A stretch of DNA of 64,000 bases from Acarospora socialis (taxonomy: Eukaryota > Ascomycota > Lecanoromycetes > Acarosporales > Acarosporaceae): contig JAMYGW020000002.1 in assembly GCA_025617375.2 (NCBI GenBank), positions 868,001-932,000 on the forward strand. Reading direction: 5' to 3'. Positions 43,489 to 54,818 of the stretch are shown here, one piece after another. The notes below the pieces were generated by a model. That model had not been told where the DNA came from and made no database searches. It worked only from the letters and a program-made list of their open reading frames with translations. The position numbers and the translations under genes were made by a program. The stretch's first letter is position 1; each line of letters opens with the position of its first letter.

Positions 43489-45154
43489 GGTTTTATTATG
43501 GGTGTTTCGACGCCCTGGTCATATGTAATATGTACTCCAGATATACGAGATTACAATCGTCATTCTGCTTCGGATAAACAAATCTTACACACACCTTTAA
43601 CTCCTCGATTTTGAAGCATTGCCTGGGAAGATCTGACTATCTACTTTCCGTGCTCCAGACAAAGTGATGGCTTATGAAAGAAACACTCTCATCTCGCACT
43701 TCTGTCTCAATAATTCTGCGATATCTTGTAGACAATCTGAAACATCCATGGGCCTCGTCCGGGCTAATGTATGACAGGGTTGGTAATCCCGCTAAGACGT
43801 CCTGGAGCCACTCCGCCGTCTCATCATCACCAACCATCCTTGCTGTTTACCCGCCTTACAACCACCCGTCTTGTTCCCGTAGTTTCGCGGCAAGAACATA
43901 GGTCCTTGGCTGCAAAAGGAGATTTCTGGGATGTCCGAGGTACTCTCATTGCTGGTGCTGTTCCGATATTAAGGAATCCAAATGCTTGATGCAGGGTCAA
44001 AGTATAACATCTGCTGTTGGTACTGTAAACTCCGTAAATCTTAAACGGGCATTGAACACGTACCTTTGCATCGCAGAGTACAGCTACCTCGATCTGTCAA
44101 TCTGGCGGAGAATGACGGTGATGAGAGTGTTTCTTCGCATCCAAACACTAATCAAAGGGTCTGTGTCACTGTCACGCACGAAATTGTTTGACATTCAATT
44201 ATCGTTCATCCGAGAACATTCTGCTTTCCGCCGTGATATCAAAGATGCTCAGGGTCTTCTGATATATCATTCGTCGAAAGGACTTGGCAGCGGAAGGGAG
44301 AACCTTCACAGTATTGGTATTACATGCACCTGAACGCTGGTACGAGGCTGAATTACCCGGTACTCAAGGCAATCACAAGCTGATAGGCGCCAACCACGAC
44401 CCCAACACGCCTTCACCACCAACATCTCTTTCTTCCGACCAACCAATCAGAAGACCAAGGATATTAGGCCTGGTCCCTGTGGAAGCACGGTACCTGAATT
44501 AGTGGATCTACCAGCTGCATTACCTACGGAGTACCTACCTTAAGGTACCTTACTTCGCACATCTTAGAGCTTGCGTTGTACTGCAATCTCCCTGTGACTG
44601 GCCCACGCCCCTGACAACTTAACGAAATAACTACCTTGGACTCCGTAAGGGTACTCCGTAACCACAATAATGGTGATCCTACGCCTCCTCCTCCTCCTCC
44701 TCCAAGGTACTGTACATTACAGGCCTGGTATCTGGTTGTCGCACCAGTCCATGGCCCGCCGTTGTAATCATATTTGTCCTTTTTGTTGGCCCCCTCCCCC
44801 CAGACCGATGTCTCTTTCCTCTTTCTTTTCTCTTCTCTTCCTACCTTAGTACTCACTCACTGAAGACTTCAGTTCTGCAAAGTCACTCCTTTGAATTGCT
44901 TGCGTTGACATTCCGTCGCTCTTTGCTCAGACACCCTCACTCGTTACAACAGATCTTCTCTGCGAATCGATTTCGCTCACTTTCATTTGGCATTATCATC
45001 AACTTTTGACAATCGGAAGTTACTGTTTGAAAGAGCTCCACCGAATCACACAACTCCACACTACGTTCAAAGCTCTCGTTGCTCGCATTGCGATCGTTGT
45101 CAACATAATTCTCAACCATACTCAGCTAGCCAGCAGTCCCCGAGATCAGCAACA
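43489..45154. other. Long intergenic region, no gene recognised
   Basis: About 1.7 kb without a supported gene. It holds repeated short palindromes of the TACTCCGTA type (44029-44037, 44525-44533, 44641-44661), a CTC microsatellite at 44684-44703 and a pyrimidine-rich leader before the secreted protein gene. Confidence 0.5.
44684..44703 (+). repeat. CTC trinucleotide microsatellite
   Basis: Twenty bases of uninterrupted CCT/CTC repeat (about 6.7 units) in non-coding DNA. Confidence 0.9.
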
Positions 45155-46335
45155 ATGTTCAACAAGCTTTCTGTCATCTTTATCGCCGCCTTGGCCGCGG
45201 CCGGAGAAGCCCACAATCATCTTGGCAACTACCACCACCGCCGTCAGTTTGGCAATGAGACCGCCGGTCCTGCTAGTGCGTCCATGACCACATCCACCGT
45301 CTACTCGACTCAAGAAATCACCATCACCAGCTGCGCGCCAACAGTCACCGACTGCCCCGCAGAGTCAACCACCGTCGTCACTTCGGTCGTTGCTGTGTCT
45401 ACGACTATCTGTCCTGTTACGGCTACCGCGAGCTCTTCCTCCTCGGCTGTTGCGGCCCCAATTGGTGGCTCGAGCTTGGCACCGCTTGGCACCGCTCCTG
45501 CCGGCTCCAACCAACCTGGAAGTCCAACTGAAACCGGCGGCAGCTCCGCCCCGGTCACGACCAGGGTCAGCAACGCAACTCTGACATACACCCTCGGATC
45601 GGGTTCCTCCACGACTGTTGTCACGACCACGGTTCAGCGTACCACGACCGAGACACTGTACTCCGTGAGCATTCTCCGATCTGATCACTGATAACAAGAC
45701 AGCTAACATGTCCACCAGACTGTCTTCGCAACCAGGAGCTCATCATCCGCCCCGGCTGATGCAGTTGGCGGTGGCAGTCCCACCACCACCATCAAGTCAA
45801 CCTCCACGCGTACGCAGCACGTCACAGTGCAATCTGCTTCCGCCTCCTCTACCAGCCCGGCTTCGCCAGGTTCAGGTTCTGATACTGGCTCCGGCTCAAG
45901 CTCCGGTTCTGGTTCAGGCTCCGGTTCTGGTTCAGGCTCCGGTTCCGGCTCCGGGACTGGCTCCGGCTCCAGCAGTGGCAGTCCTGCCTCGCCAGCAGGC
46001 TCCTCTAGCGCTTCTGGCAGTTGTCCCTCGCAAGTGACCGTAACCGTCACAGCTCAGCAAACCATCACCGTCGTAAGTAGTTCTCATCGAATACCCAATA
46101 GCGGCATCGCTAACCTAGAATTCAGACCGCTAGCCCCTCTCCGTCTGCGGTTTCCAGCACGGCAGCGGAGGCACAGCCGGTCGCAACCAGCGCCACGACT
46201 CCCTTGAGCAGCGCTCCTTACGGCAACGGCACCGACAGCAACCCGACCATGGCGAAGAAGAGGTGCTCCAGCACTGGCTTCCTGACCGTGCCTTCTGGTA
46301 GCTTCGCACGGATGACTGCCTACAGACGCCGTTAG
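45155..46335 (+). CDS. Secreted Ser/Thr/Gly-rich cell-surface-type protein
   Basis: Exons 45155-45664, 45719-46072 and 46126-46335 give 357 residues. A signal peptide covers residues 1-20 ([16 protein letters not shown]), followed by His-rich [12 protein letters not shown] with a possible Kex2-type Arg-Arg processing site. The body is Ser/Thr-rich with several beta-like threonine runs ([28 protein letters not shown]), typical of heavily O-glycosylated wall proteins. Exon 2 has a Gly-Ser array ([13 protein letters not shown]) encoded by a 12-18-base DNA minisatellite at about 45893-45968. The C-terminus ends in MTAYRRR without a hydrophobic GPI tail, so it is likely released or wall-trapped. 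Function unknown. Confidence 0.78.
45893..45968 (+). repeat. Gly-Ser coding minisatellite
   Basis: Alternating GGTTCTGGTTCA and GGCTCCGGTTCT-like units encode the Gly-Ser run of the secreted protein. Such arrays commonly vary in length between strains. Confidence 0.8.
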
Positions 46336-47630
46336 TCGATTTTATTCGTCCGAGCCAGTGGAGATGTATTCGCGCAGGTCGCGCTGGAACGATGGATTGG
46401 TGCATATTCTGGTTCTTGAAGGCATGTAACATACAGCTTCCATCGCGGATTTGTGTTGATCTCAACCGCACTTTCTTCCGGAACATTACTCGATTAGATA
46501 TACGATGTACGACGGGCGGCGAAGGAGAGGCGATCTATGGGCAGGCACTTGATCTGACCGCACCCTTTGCAACCTTTAGTACGGAGCTGAGTGATGTGAC
46601 GACGATCTGACTGTCAGGCATGGTGTTGAAAGCATAGCGAGCGAGCGAGTGGCCAGTCATACGGCTTTATCTGTCCTCTACAAAAGCCGTCGTATTGAAT
46701 CTTAGACAATGTAGCGATACCTGTATCAACATACATATGATGTCTCTCTCGCTCTCTCTACTGTGGGCTCCGACTAGGCGCCATGCCTGACAGCGGTCTG
46801 TTCTGCAACTTTCATTCTTATACTTTGGATCTTTGATAGAACCCAAGCCATTACTGTTGACTGTACTCGGTGTTGCACAAACCTTAGACACAACCGACCT
46901 TGACAGTATCAACTGCTCAAAACCGAGAAGGCGCCAAGACCAATCAACCAGCCCTAACCCTGGGACATCCCTTTCCTGCTGGCTTTCTCTACCCCGTTAT
47001 CGTGCTATGTTCCCGTACTACGAGTCTGCGTTGTTTGAAATGTTTGCGACCCAGTTGCGATAAGAATCGCTATTCCGGAAAAGCATGGAAGTGACCTTGA
47101 ACATCTGAAAGTGGATGGAAGTCGAGATTGAAGGTACCTTACTCGTACTATACCTGAAACGTTCGCCCGAGTTGAGTCAAGCTCCGAAACGGCTTCCACT
47201 AACTTCTGCCGTCAGATCGTCATCTTAGCGGACTAACTAACGTATCTCGTAAGCAAGCGACCTGCCACCCTGAGGTTCCAGCCACCTCCACATCCCACCT
47301 CCACATCCCACCTTCGACTCGACCTTCGCCCACCAGAGCACTTACACAACCTCAGGACGGGCCCTTTCTTGTCTGCTTCTCCGCTCTGTCAGCGCCGTTC
47401 TCTTCGCACTTCTTGTAGAGTACGTTACTTATTTAACCCGGCAAATACAATTTTCATTATCTGTTCATCTCAAAGATCACACGCCGGCTGCAACCGGAGC
47501 TCTTGCTCTCTTTAGAGCCTTCGACTTACCTTTATTATTCCCGACCGAGTTTGTGCATTCCACAACTCGTTTGGAAGCTTTGTCGACGGTCCAACCCGAC
47601 TGGTTGCAGGAACCGCAAACAGCCAACATC
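46336..47630. other. Intergenic, no gene recognised
   Basis: Nothing coding with support. At 47281-47312 a 13-base unit CCACCTCCACATC occurs about 2.5 times. The region before 47631 is a long probable 5' leader of the Sok1 gene. Confidence 0.45.
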
Positions 47631-50618
47631 ATGCGCCGGCTCTCGTCTGACCCAGAAGGCGAACTGACTGGCTCATTTCATGCCAACGCCACAGACATTT
47701 CCGAAGACCACGATCTCATAATGTCATCTGATGGGGAGACAACTCAGCTCTACGATCCTCCGCCTCACATCGCCGCTCGCTTTCACCGGCCCACGAACAA
47801 TCGTCGCAAATCATCTGCGGCTTCGTCCCGTCGGAACTCGATATCCTCCTTACATTCCCATCACTCCCATCACTCCAACCGCTCGTCTCACGGCGGGCCC
47901 CAGAGTTCTCACCTCGCTCAACATCTGCGCCGGGCCTCCATCATCGAGACTCGCAAAGCACGATTGGCGGATAGGGCAGCGCATGCCGAAAAGGTACGCT
48001 TACGGGCAGCAATGGTCAAGGCGGCTCCTCGAGTGTCCACTACCAGCGAAGAGAGGGCCTTGGCAGCACAACAGGCGAGGGAGAGGTATCTTGCACAGGT
48101 GGCGGCCAGTTGCGCGGAGGAAGTGAAGCGTGCCAAAAAGGTGGCTGAGGACATGAAGGAGAAAAAGGCGGCTGAGCATCTCAAATTAAAATGGGACATG
48201 GAGGAGAAGCTTGCGGAAGCCGAGAAAAGAAGAGCCTTATACCAGAATTCAAGAAGGAGAGTGGCGACAGGGTTGCCAGTTGTGGAGGAAAAGAAAGCGA
48301 CGAGGACAGTATACAAACCACTTGGGGCCGACGGAGCGGCGCGGGTGATTCAAGAGGCATGGAAGAGGTCACAGAGAAGACAGGTCGTCAAAGAGTTCCT
48401 CGCTCTTGGATTAACCAGAGAGTCGTTATTGACTAGCGATTTTGAAAAAGCTGGAGAGCTATTTTCGCAAACCAAGGTTTTGATCAGTACTGCAAAGGTG
48501 CTCAAGCTATGTCTACCGTTGGAGGGGGAGATGGGGGTAGCATGGGACATGGCCAATGTCAGGACCTTTCTTAGTTCATTTCTGATTGTGGGTCATCCAA
48601 CGGAGGTCCTCAGCGAAAGCGGTGAACAGGAACAAGACCTTATCACCAAGGCCAATGAGTTAATCGCCGCCTTTGAACACCTCCTGTCAACGCCGTCTAT
48701 ATCACTAGGGAACAAACCCTCTCAAGTACACTCGGAGAGCTTGGGTGAAGCATGGTCTACATTTTGTACCGCTTTTTCGGCCTGGAAAGCTAAAGACTCG
48801 ACGGTATTGGTTCAAACAATGATCGCGCAATTTGCGGAACTTGATGCCATCTGGCAAACCGTCAAAGACGATACCAACGGTGACGTCGCCGCTGACTATC
48901 ATGCGGGAATTGAATATAACAAAACGATGCTGCTAGCAAGGTTGAAGAAGTTAGTCGGTCCCGACAAAGCACTGACCATGATCAGGGATGCCATCAGGGA
49001 AAGTAGAAAAGCCAAAGCTCGACCCGCAAAACGGCGTCCGTCAGACATCAAACCGAGGGCAGCAGTCACACGAACAGTTGGGGAAGCGGCGGGATCGGAG
49101 GCTAGGGAACTGTCGATTCAGCTAGATGACGCACAGTCCTCGACCATAAGTCCCGCCCAGCAAGTTGGCTTGCACGCAAGTGAGTTACAAAGAGTATTGC
49201 AACCCATACCGGACAATCGGGTTTTGGTCCATGAGCTAGCAATAGATCGGGAATACATCATCAAACCACAAGAGGGTCTTCGACAAGTCATTAGCCAGGC
49301 GGTGTTCGACACTATGAGGATGGATGTAGATGCCGGCATCGGTGATCGATGGGTTGTGGCTATGGCAGAAACGATTCGAGGACGGTTACTACGCCTCTTA
49401 GCTCCTGGTAACTCCTTACACCAATTGATTACGGACGTCCTTGACACGACAATCATTGAGAACCAGGTCAGGGTGGGGAGCTTTTCCTATGAGAAGTTCT
49501 TCTCCTTCATGGCCACCATCCTCCCGAAGCTCTGTGCGCCATTCCGAGATGCAGATGTGAGAGCTCTCACTGAAGATCAAAGCAACAATCCGGACATGAT
49601 CGACCGACTAGCGAAGCTCATGCATGCAATCGATCTGCTCTCACTTGATTACTCCAATTTTCTACTAGCAGTCAACGCACCTACTCTCATCGCCGAGGGA
49701 CCGGGCTACGAGCAAAGAAGATTTGCTCAAGACCTCGAAACGGGAACCATCACACTCGCAAAGACATATCGCTGGTGGAGGCTGGCCAAGGCCAAAGCTC
49801 TTGCCGAAGGCGATCGCAGAACTTCGGACATCGTCACCGCACCCGGCAACCGAACGAACCCAGGAACGATCTACATCCACGGTCTCGTCGACCTGGCCAC
49901 CGGTTTCGGTGAACTTCGCGACATCGACGTCCCCGAGACGCTCGAATTGGACAAAGCTAGATTATCCCGAGTCAGGGCCGAAATCCGCAAAGTAGTAACC
50001 ATCAGCACGATCCTGCTGACAGCCAAGAACCTCCTGAAACGCGACGTCCGCTCCCAGTGGAAAGCCGAAGCGACCCGCATCTGGGATCTCCTATCCGAAC
50101 TCGGGCCCACAGAGCCCGTCCCATCTTCCTCGGAATCTCAATCTCAACCTACAACCACCACCCCACCCGACGACCTCTCTACCAAGATCCTCTCCACCAT
50201 TTCCGCCGCCCACGCCCTCCCGCCCTCCACTAAATCCCTCCTCGCCGCCACCACCCGCCGTGTCCTCGCCTTCCACTCCCAACCAACCACCACCGCCCAC
50301 CACCAACAACAACAACAACCCACCGACCACGTCATGAAAGTCCTGCATCAAAAGCTCAAATCCCACATTCTGACTCGGTGCCTCGCGTCGAGCGCTACGG
50401 ACCGCGTCCGCGCCGCGAACGACGCCAGCTCTGTTCTGGCGGCGGGCGGGATGTCGGAGTTTGTGGTGAGGGTGGGGACTTTGGTCGAGGAGGTGGTGAG
50501 GGTCGGGGAGGTGGATCGGAAGAGCCATGGGGGGTGGTATGAGGAGGTTGTGAGGGGGGTGGAGGGGGAGGGTGAGACGGGGACGGGGACGGGGACGGGG
50601 ATGGGGATGGAGGGGTGA
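47631..50618 (+). CDS. sok1: Sok1/Tcp11 family protein
   Basis: Fungal member of the T-complex 11 family; in yeast Sok1 is a multicopy suppressor linked to cAMP/PKA signalling. Single long exon, 995 residues from the first in-frame ATG (MRRLSSDPEGEL). The N-terminal ~110 residues are disordered and His/Ser-rich. Residues ~110-230 are a highly charged helical stretch (RKARLADRAAHAEKVRLRAA). An IQ-like segment ARVIQEAWKRSQRRQVVKEF precedes the Tcp11 domain, which runs to about residue 900. The extreme C-terminus is a Gly-Thr-Gly-Met run encoded by a GGGACG hexanucleotide array at 50577-50613, likely to vary in length. Confidence 0.87.
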   Translation: MRRLSSDPEGELTGSFHANATDISEDHDLIMSSDGETTQLYDPPPHIAARFHRPTNNRRKSSAASSRRNSISSLHSHHSHHSNRSSHGGPQSSHLAQHLRRASIIETRKARLADRAAHAEKVRLRAAMVKAAPRVSTTSEERALAAQQARERYLAQVAASCAEEVKRAKKVAEDMKEKKAAEHLKLKWDMEEKLAEAEKRRALYQNSRRRVATGLPVVEEKKATRTVYKPLGADGAARVIQEAWKRSQRRQVVKEFLALGLTRESLLTSDFEKAGELFSQTKVLISTAKVLKLCLPLEGEMGVAWDMANVRTFLSSFLIVGHPTEVLSESGEQEQDLITKANELIAAFEHLLSTPSISLGNKPSQVHSESLGEAWSTFCTAFSAWKAKDSTVLVQTMIAQFAELDAIWQTVKDDTNGDVAADYHAGIEYNKTMLLARLKKLVGPDKALTMIRDAIRESRKAKARPAKRRPSDIKPRAAVTRTVGEAAGSEARELSIQLDDAQSSTISPAQQVGLHASELQRVLQPIPDNRVLVHELAIDREYIIKPQEGLRQVISQAVFDTMRMDVDAGIGDRWVVAMAETIRGRLLRLLAPGNSLHQLITDVLDTTIIENQVRVGSFSYEKFFSFMATILPKLCAPFRDADVRALTEDQSNNPDMIDRLAKLMHAIDLLSLDYSNFLLAVNAPTLIAEGPGYEQRRFAQDLETGTITLAKTYRWWRLAKAKALAEGDRRTSDIVTAPGNRTNPGTIYIHGLVDLATGFGELRDIDVPETLELDKARLSRVRAEIRKVVTISTILLTAKNLLKRDVRSQWKAEATRIWDLLSELGPTEPVPSSSESQSQPTTTTPPDDLSTKILSTISAAHALPPSTKSLLAATTRRVLAFHSQPTTTAHHQQQQQPTDHVMKVLHQKLKSHILTRCLASSATDRVRAANDASSVLAAGGMSEFVVRVGTLVEEVVRVGEVDRKSHGGWYEEVVRGVEGEGETGTGTGTGMGMEG

Positions 50619-52076
50619 GATGGATTGGAGGGGAGGTAGGGTGTGGTTGGTAACTGTTTTTGTTTGCTTTTGCTTTCGTTTGGTTTTTGGATGTGGATAT
50701 AAGTTATGAAGGGTACGGATGACATGGGTCTGGATTTTCGACTTTTGGTCTACGCAGGCGTTGGGTTCTAGTATGACGACGGCACGGGTGGACTATAAGT
50801 ACGAACTTGGTGGGTTGAAATGGTGCAGAGGAGAACTGTATATGGCAATCATAATTACAATGATCACGACATATCTTCAACCCTTTCTCCGCACCAGGAA
50901 CTCCGACTCGTAGCACATGGCTGAGACTTAAGTCAACTACCGTCCCCTTATTCATCCCCTCGACACGGGCTAACGTGCCCTGCCATTCACCAGCACTGTA
51001 GCCTACTGGTCTGGGAGCGGGCAGGTGATAAGGTACTGGAGGCAGCAGAGCGCAAACTAACCGCGTCAGTCGATGCACGTACTCGTACACGTCCGTGTAA
51101 CCCCAACAGAACAGCACTGAGCCTGCAGGAGTCATCCCTTCACCGCGTATCGACCCGAAACGGGGTTCCTTCCTCCACTTGGACCCCTCCTGTGACTAAT
51201 TTCCGTTTTTCTTTGCCGGGGGGAAGAGGGTCTCTATATCCGACGCTGATGGCGAGACTGATGCCCCGCTTCTCTTCGTCGACGCGTGGCATGGTATGGG
51301 CGGTGTGTTGGGGAGTGGCTATTTACGCATGCAGTAACGACGTTGGTGGGTATCAAGAATGAGGGCCTGGCATGGGTGGTAGAGTGGTTGGGGGAAAGGG
51401 AGATGCGGTGCGAAAAGGGAGAGGAGGGGTGAGAAAGGAAAGGAGAGAGGAGCCCTTCTTTTTCGCAGGCGCAGGCATAGACATGGACGAGCACAGGAAC
51501 TGCGCTGTCGAGGGGTTTTCTTCGGAGCTTGGTCTTGGTTGCGAGTCGGAACGGATGGGTAGCATTTGGCGGGTTGTGCTTGAGAGGTTCTTTAATGATG
51601 ACTCGGGGAATGAGGACCTTGCTTGTCTTGCTTTCGGTGGGATTATTTGAGGGTTACTCTTTTGGCGAAGAGGAATGGATTCGGACATCTGGCAATTCTA
51701 CTTGTAGGCTTGCCAAGTTGAATAGAATTCTTCCATTCGGGTGGTATTATTTGCAACTACCGACTCGGCTACATTCTCGTTCGAATTGCGTTCTAAGGAG
51801 CTACTGTTAGCATCTCGATGCCAGAGCTCAAAGCTGGCTGAGTGCGTTTGCAACACAGCTCGCCGTGGAAATAAGCAAAATGGAAGATGTGAGCACATTT
51901 GGTAATCTCAGATAGCCCCTCAGGGGAAGCATGCAGCAGTAGGGAACCGCTAGCCACATTACACAGCCCTCTAGAATCCCCCATCCTGATATCAAGCTCG
52001 GTCCAGGCAAAACTGACGAAGCATGCAGCTCAAGAAAAGATTGCAAGAACTTTTGCAACACTACACCCACGCGACC
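50619..52076. other. Convergent intergenic region with one doubtful ORF
   Basis: About 1.45 kb. Only the minus-strand ORF at 51353-51688 deserves mention; the remainder shows no supported gene. Confidence 0.45.
51353..51688 (-). CDS. Doubtful Ser/Pro-rich small protein, 111 residues
   Basis: ORF from ATG 51688 with a Ser/Pro/Lys-rich, disordered-looking translation (SSFPESSLKNLSSTTRQM, PAPAKKKGSSLLSFLTPP). No domain, signal or membrane segment. The balance of residues looks more protein-like than the opposite strand, but there is no splice link or other support. It could be a first exon or chance. Confidence 0.25.
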   Translation of the reverse strand: MSESIPLRQKSNPQIIPPKARQARSSFPESSLKNLSSTTRQMLPIRSDSQPRPSSEENPSTAQFLCSSMSMPAPAKKKGSSLLSFLTPPLPFRTASPFPPTTLPPMPGPHS

Positions 52077-53817
52077 CTACTGCGGCGCCCCATTCGTGAT
52101 CGTCCCATACGGAACGGCCGGATAATCGCCAAAGCAAGCGAAATCAAAGTTCGCCAGCTGCACCGCATCCCTCTGGCTGTCCATGAAAGCGCCGATCTCG
52201 CACCAACCGTCGACACGATTCCCACAAGCCGGCAAACTGACGCCAAGCGGGATTGTGCGCTGACTGAGCAGGAAGTGAACGTATGTGGTCGGAGGGCCGG
52301 AGATGGCGTAGTGCGAGCGGTCTGCGGGGACGGGCGACGGGGTCTTGATGATCTCGATGGCGAAGCGGGCGGCGTTGGGCACCATGCGGGATATGAAGAG
52401 GGAGCGGTTGGCGGGCGGTGGGCCTTCGGCGGGGAGGAACTGGCCGAATTGTTTGAGGCCGAAAGCGGTAAAGATTGGGACCATATTTGTGTCGTGGGAG
52501 AAGTCGAAGTAGAGGGATTGGTTCAGGGGGAAGGTGGCGGTGTTGTTGTCGACGGTGATGTTGTTGGCGTCAGTGGCCTCTGTAATGACGTGTTGTTGTA
52601 AGCGCGCCATGATTTCTTGATGGTAGGCGATGCCGAGGGCGCGTGCGGTCGGCGAGTTGAATGCAAAGGAGCCTGCGTATGAGAGGTCGATGGAGTATTC
52701 GAAGCCCTCCCATTCAGCATAGGTGAATAGGCTGCACCAGGCGGAGTACCCAAAAGCGTAGGTCTCGTATGGGCACATGGTCTGTGCGGCCGAGGTGTCT
52801 TGGAGGGTCCAATTGTAGCCTGTGATCATGCTTTGCAGTCGACTGGTAGCGTTGGCAAGATAAATCGATTGCCAGAGGAGACTAGCGTTGCGGCCGCCGA
52901 GGTTGACAGGTAATTTGGAGTTGTCACAAATGAGAAAGCTAGACAAGCTGGTGTTGTACCCGACTTCTTCGATAAACACTTCAAGGGTGGCGTTCTGGGT
53001 CCAGTCCTGGCCGAAGAAGCCACCCATGAAGTATTCAGCCCCTTGAAGCATGCGGTCCTGCGAGGTTGTACGAGCAATGATCTTGGTGGACGGGTCGTAC
53101 AGTTGGGCGTACTGATAGTAATGGTACACCCCGGCGTCAAACATCCTACTTGCATGTCAGTAACGTAAAGTTGTGACTGATGGACAACTGCATCTCACTC
53201 TTGACGTCCCCAAGGTGTCTGTATCTCCGCACCTAGCCTATACTTCCAGGTGTTTAGAAATGAGAGAGCACCCGTAGCGTGGAGTTTCCCGGCAGCGTTC
53301 GTGAGACGCTCACCAAACTGCACGGTCTCGATCCCGGTGGTAAGATTAGGATATCGAGCGCCGTGACGGTGGAGAACATGGACTTGAGTGATGTTCGCAC
53401 CTGCCGGAAGTGGATACTCATCGACGCCGAAGCCGACGGGGTTGGGAAAGTAAGGGCTGTAGTTGCCAAGGAGTTGGAAGATGCTCTTTCCATTGGGAGC
53501 TCCTGAAATCGGCTGAGCAGTCTCCAGAGGGGAGTTTGGGACAAAAGACCGGCTTGGACCGAAGGGGGCAGGGTTGCTCTGAGCAAGGAATGGAGGCGTG
53601 CCAGTTGTTGTGGGACCTATGGCGAAGGTTAGCTATATAGACACTGACCCAGAGGGGACATGGTATGGATACCGGCAAACAATTCGGGGGTTGTCTGAAA
53701 GAATTGCGGAACGCTGCCACTGCTACTAACAGCTGTGGTTGCTTCTCCACTGACAGTTAGACTCTGGGTGGTGGCCAGTCCCATCAAGATGGCCAGCAGA
53801 AGAAGTTGACGCAGCAT
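52077..53817 (-). CDS. Secreted histidine acid phosphatase (phytase-like)
   Basis: Branch-2 histidine acid phosphatase, expected to release phosphate from phytate or other esters outside the cell. Exons 53673-53817, 53199-53616 and 52077-53145 give 543 residues. A signal peptide covers residues ~1-18. The catalytic motif RHGARYP lies near residue 114 and the proton-donor motif is FSHDTNM near residue 405. Several N-x-S/T sites and paired cysteines fit secretion. GRQEMFDAGVYHYYQYAQLY across the second junction supports the splice. Substrate is inferred only to family level. Confidence 0.92.
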
Positions 53818-54818
53818 GACGGGCGAGCACTGAAGAAGGTCACGTTGCAGATGACGATAGAGGATAGATCAACTGGAGACAAGCTCTCGCAGACAAGTGT
53901 GAGATGGATTTCTTCCTATGATGCCGTGGACAGGACGTGAGAGATGAGAGGAGTGAGTGTAAACGTGAACAAAGATGTAGGTCCTTTAAGCTTTGAAATT
54001 GAATGAATGAGTTTATGTGGTAGTGATTGTGGAAACAGCAAGCGATAGGTGATGTCCCCTTCCCTGTTCGATCAGGGTTAGATGAGCGGGGTTGCCAGGA
54101 GATCATGCTTCAGTAAGGTAGCTTCACCGTCTTGCTTCCTAGCTTTCAATAGGTAAGGTAAGGTAGGATTGGGGTAATGAGAGTTGCCATTCAAGTCAGT
54201 CACAGGCAATAGTTACATGATCTCGGCACTGAGCAGCATTGTCTTATGAGCTCTGAAGTCAGCATGCTAAGGCCACTCAGGTAGAGGTTCACTATAGAGC
54301 TCAAGTATGAGGTCACAGTGATTTTGCATCACGATCATGGTCAAAGTCAAGCATTGATTTCCCTCAAGCTGCAGGCAAGATATGCATGTCGTTGCAGTAT
54401 GGGTTTATAGCCGCATCCAAAGAGCTTCAGACAATGACGTGATGATCCGCGATCTGGATACTAGAGAAGCAATCCAGCAGCTTGCTGCTATGCACTGGAA
54501 AAGGCAGGTAAGTATGCTGTATATCATAAGACCGTCGCGTATGTGTCAGACTGTCCTTCGCAAGAGACGAAATCAAAGGGATGTCGTTCGTTTACTCCGT
54601 AGAGTACTAAGGAACGAATATCTCGTTTCTACCCACAACTTTGAATCTGCTTCTTAAATCTACCCCATCTTGATATGTTTTCTAATTTCCACCCCACTAT
54701 GTTCACCCCATTCAAATAAGAACTATGTGTTCTCTTTTTCAGCATCGAAATCTCCTGCCTTCTTTCGTCTGTCATCAGCTGCCTCCTGATTTTCCCTTTT
54801 CCCTCTCCCCTACTGTAT
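53818..54818. other. Divergent intergenic region
   Basis: Shared upstream region of the phosphatase (minus) and the monooxygenase (plus). Contains GGTAAGGTAAGGTAGG at about 54150-54168 and a TTACTCCGTAGAGTAC motif at 54593-54608. No supported gene. Confidence 0.5.

Noticed and set aside
45310-46050. Antisense ORFs rich in Pro-Glu repeats
   Set aside because: They mirror the Gly-Ser minisatellite of the secreted-protein gene; the sense strand has signal peptide and consistent introns.
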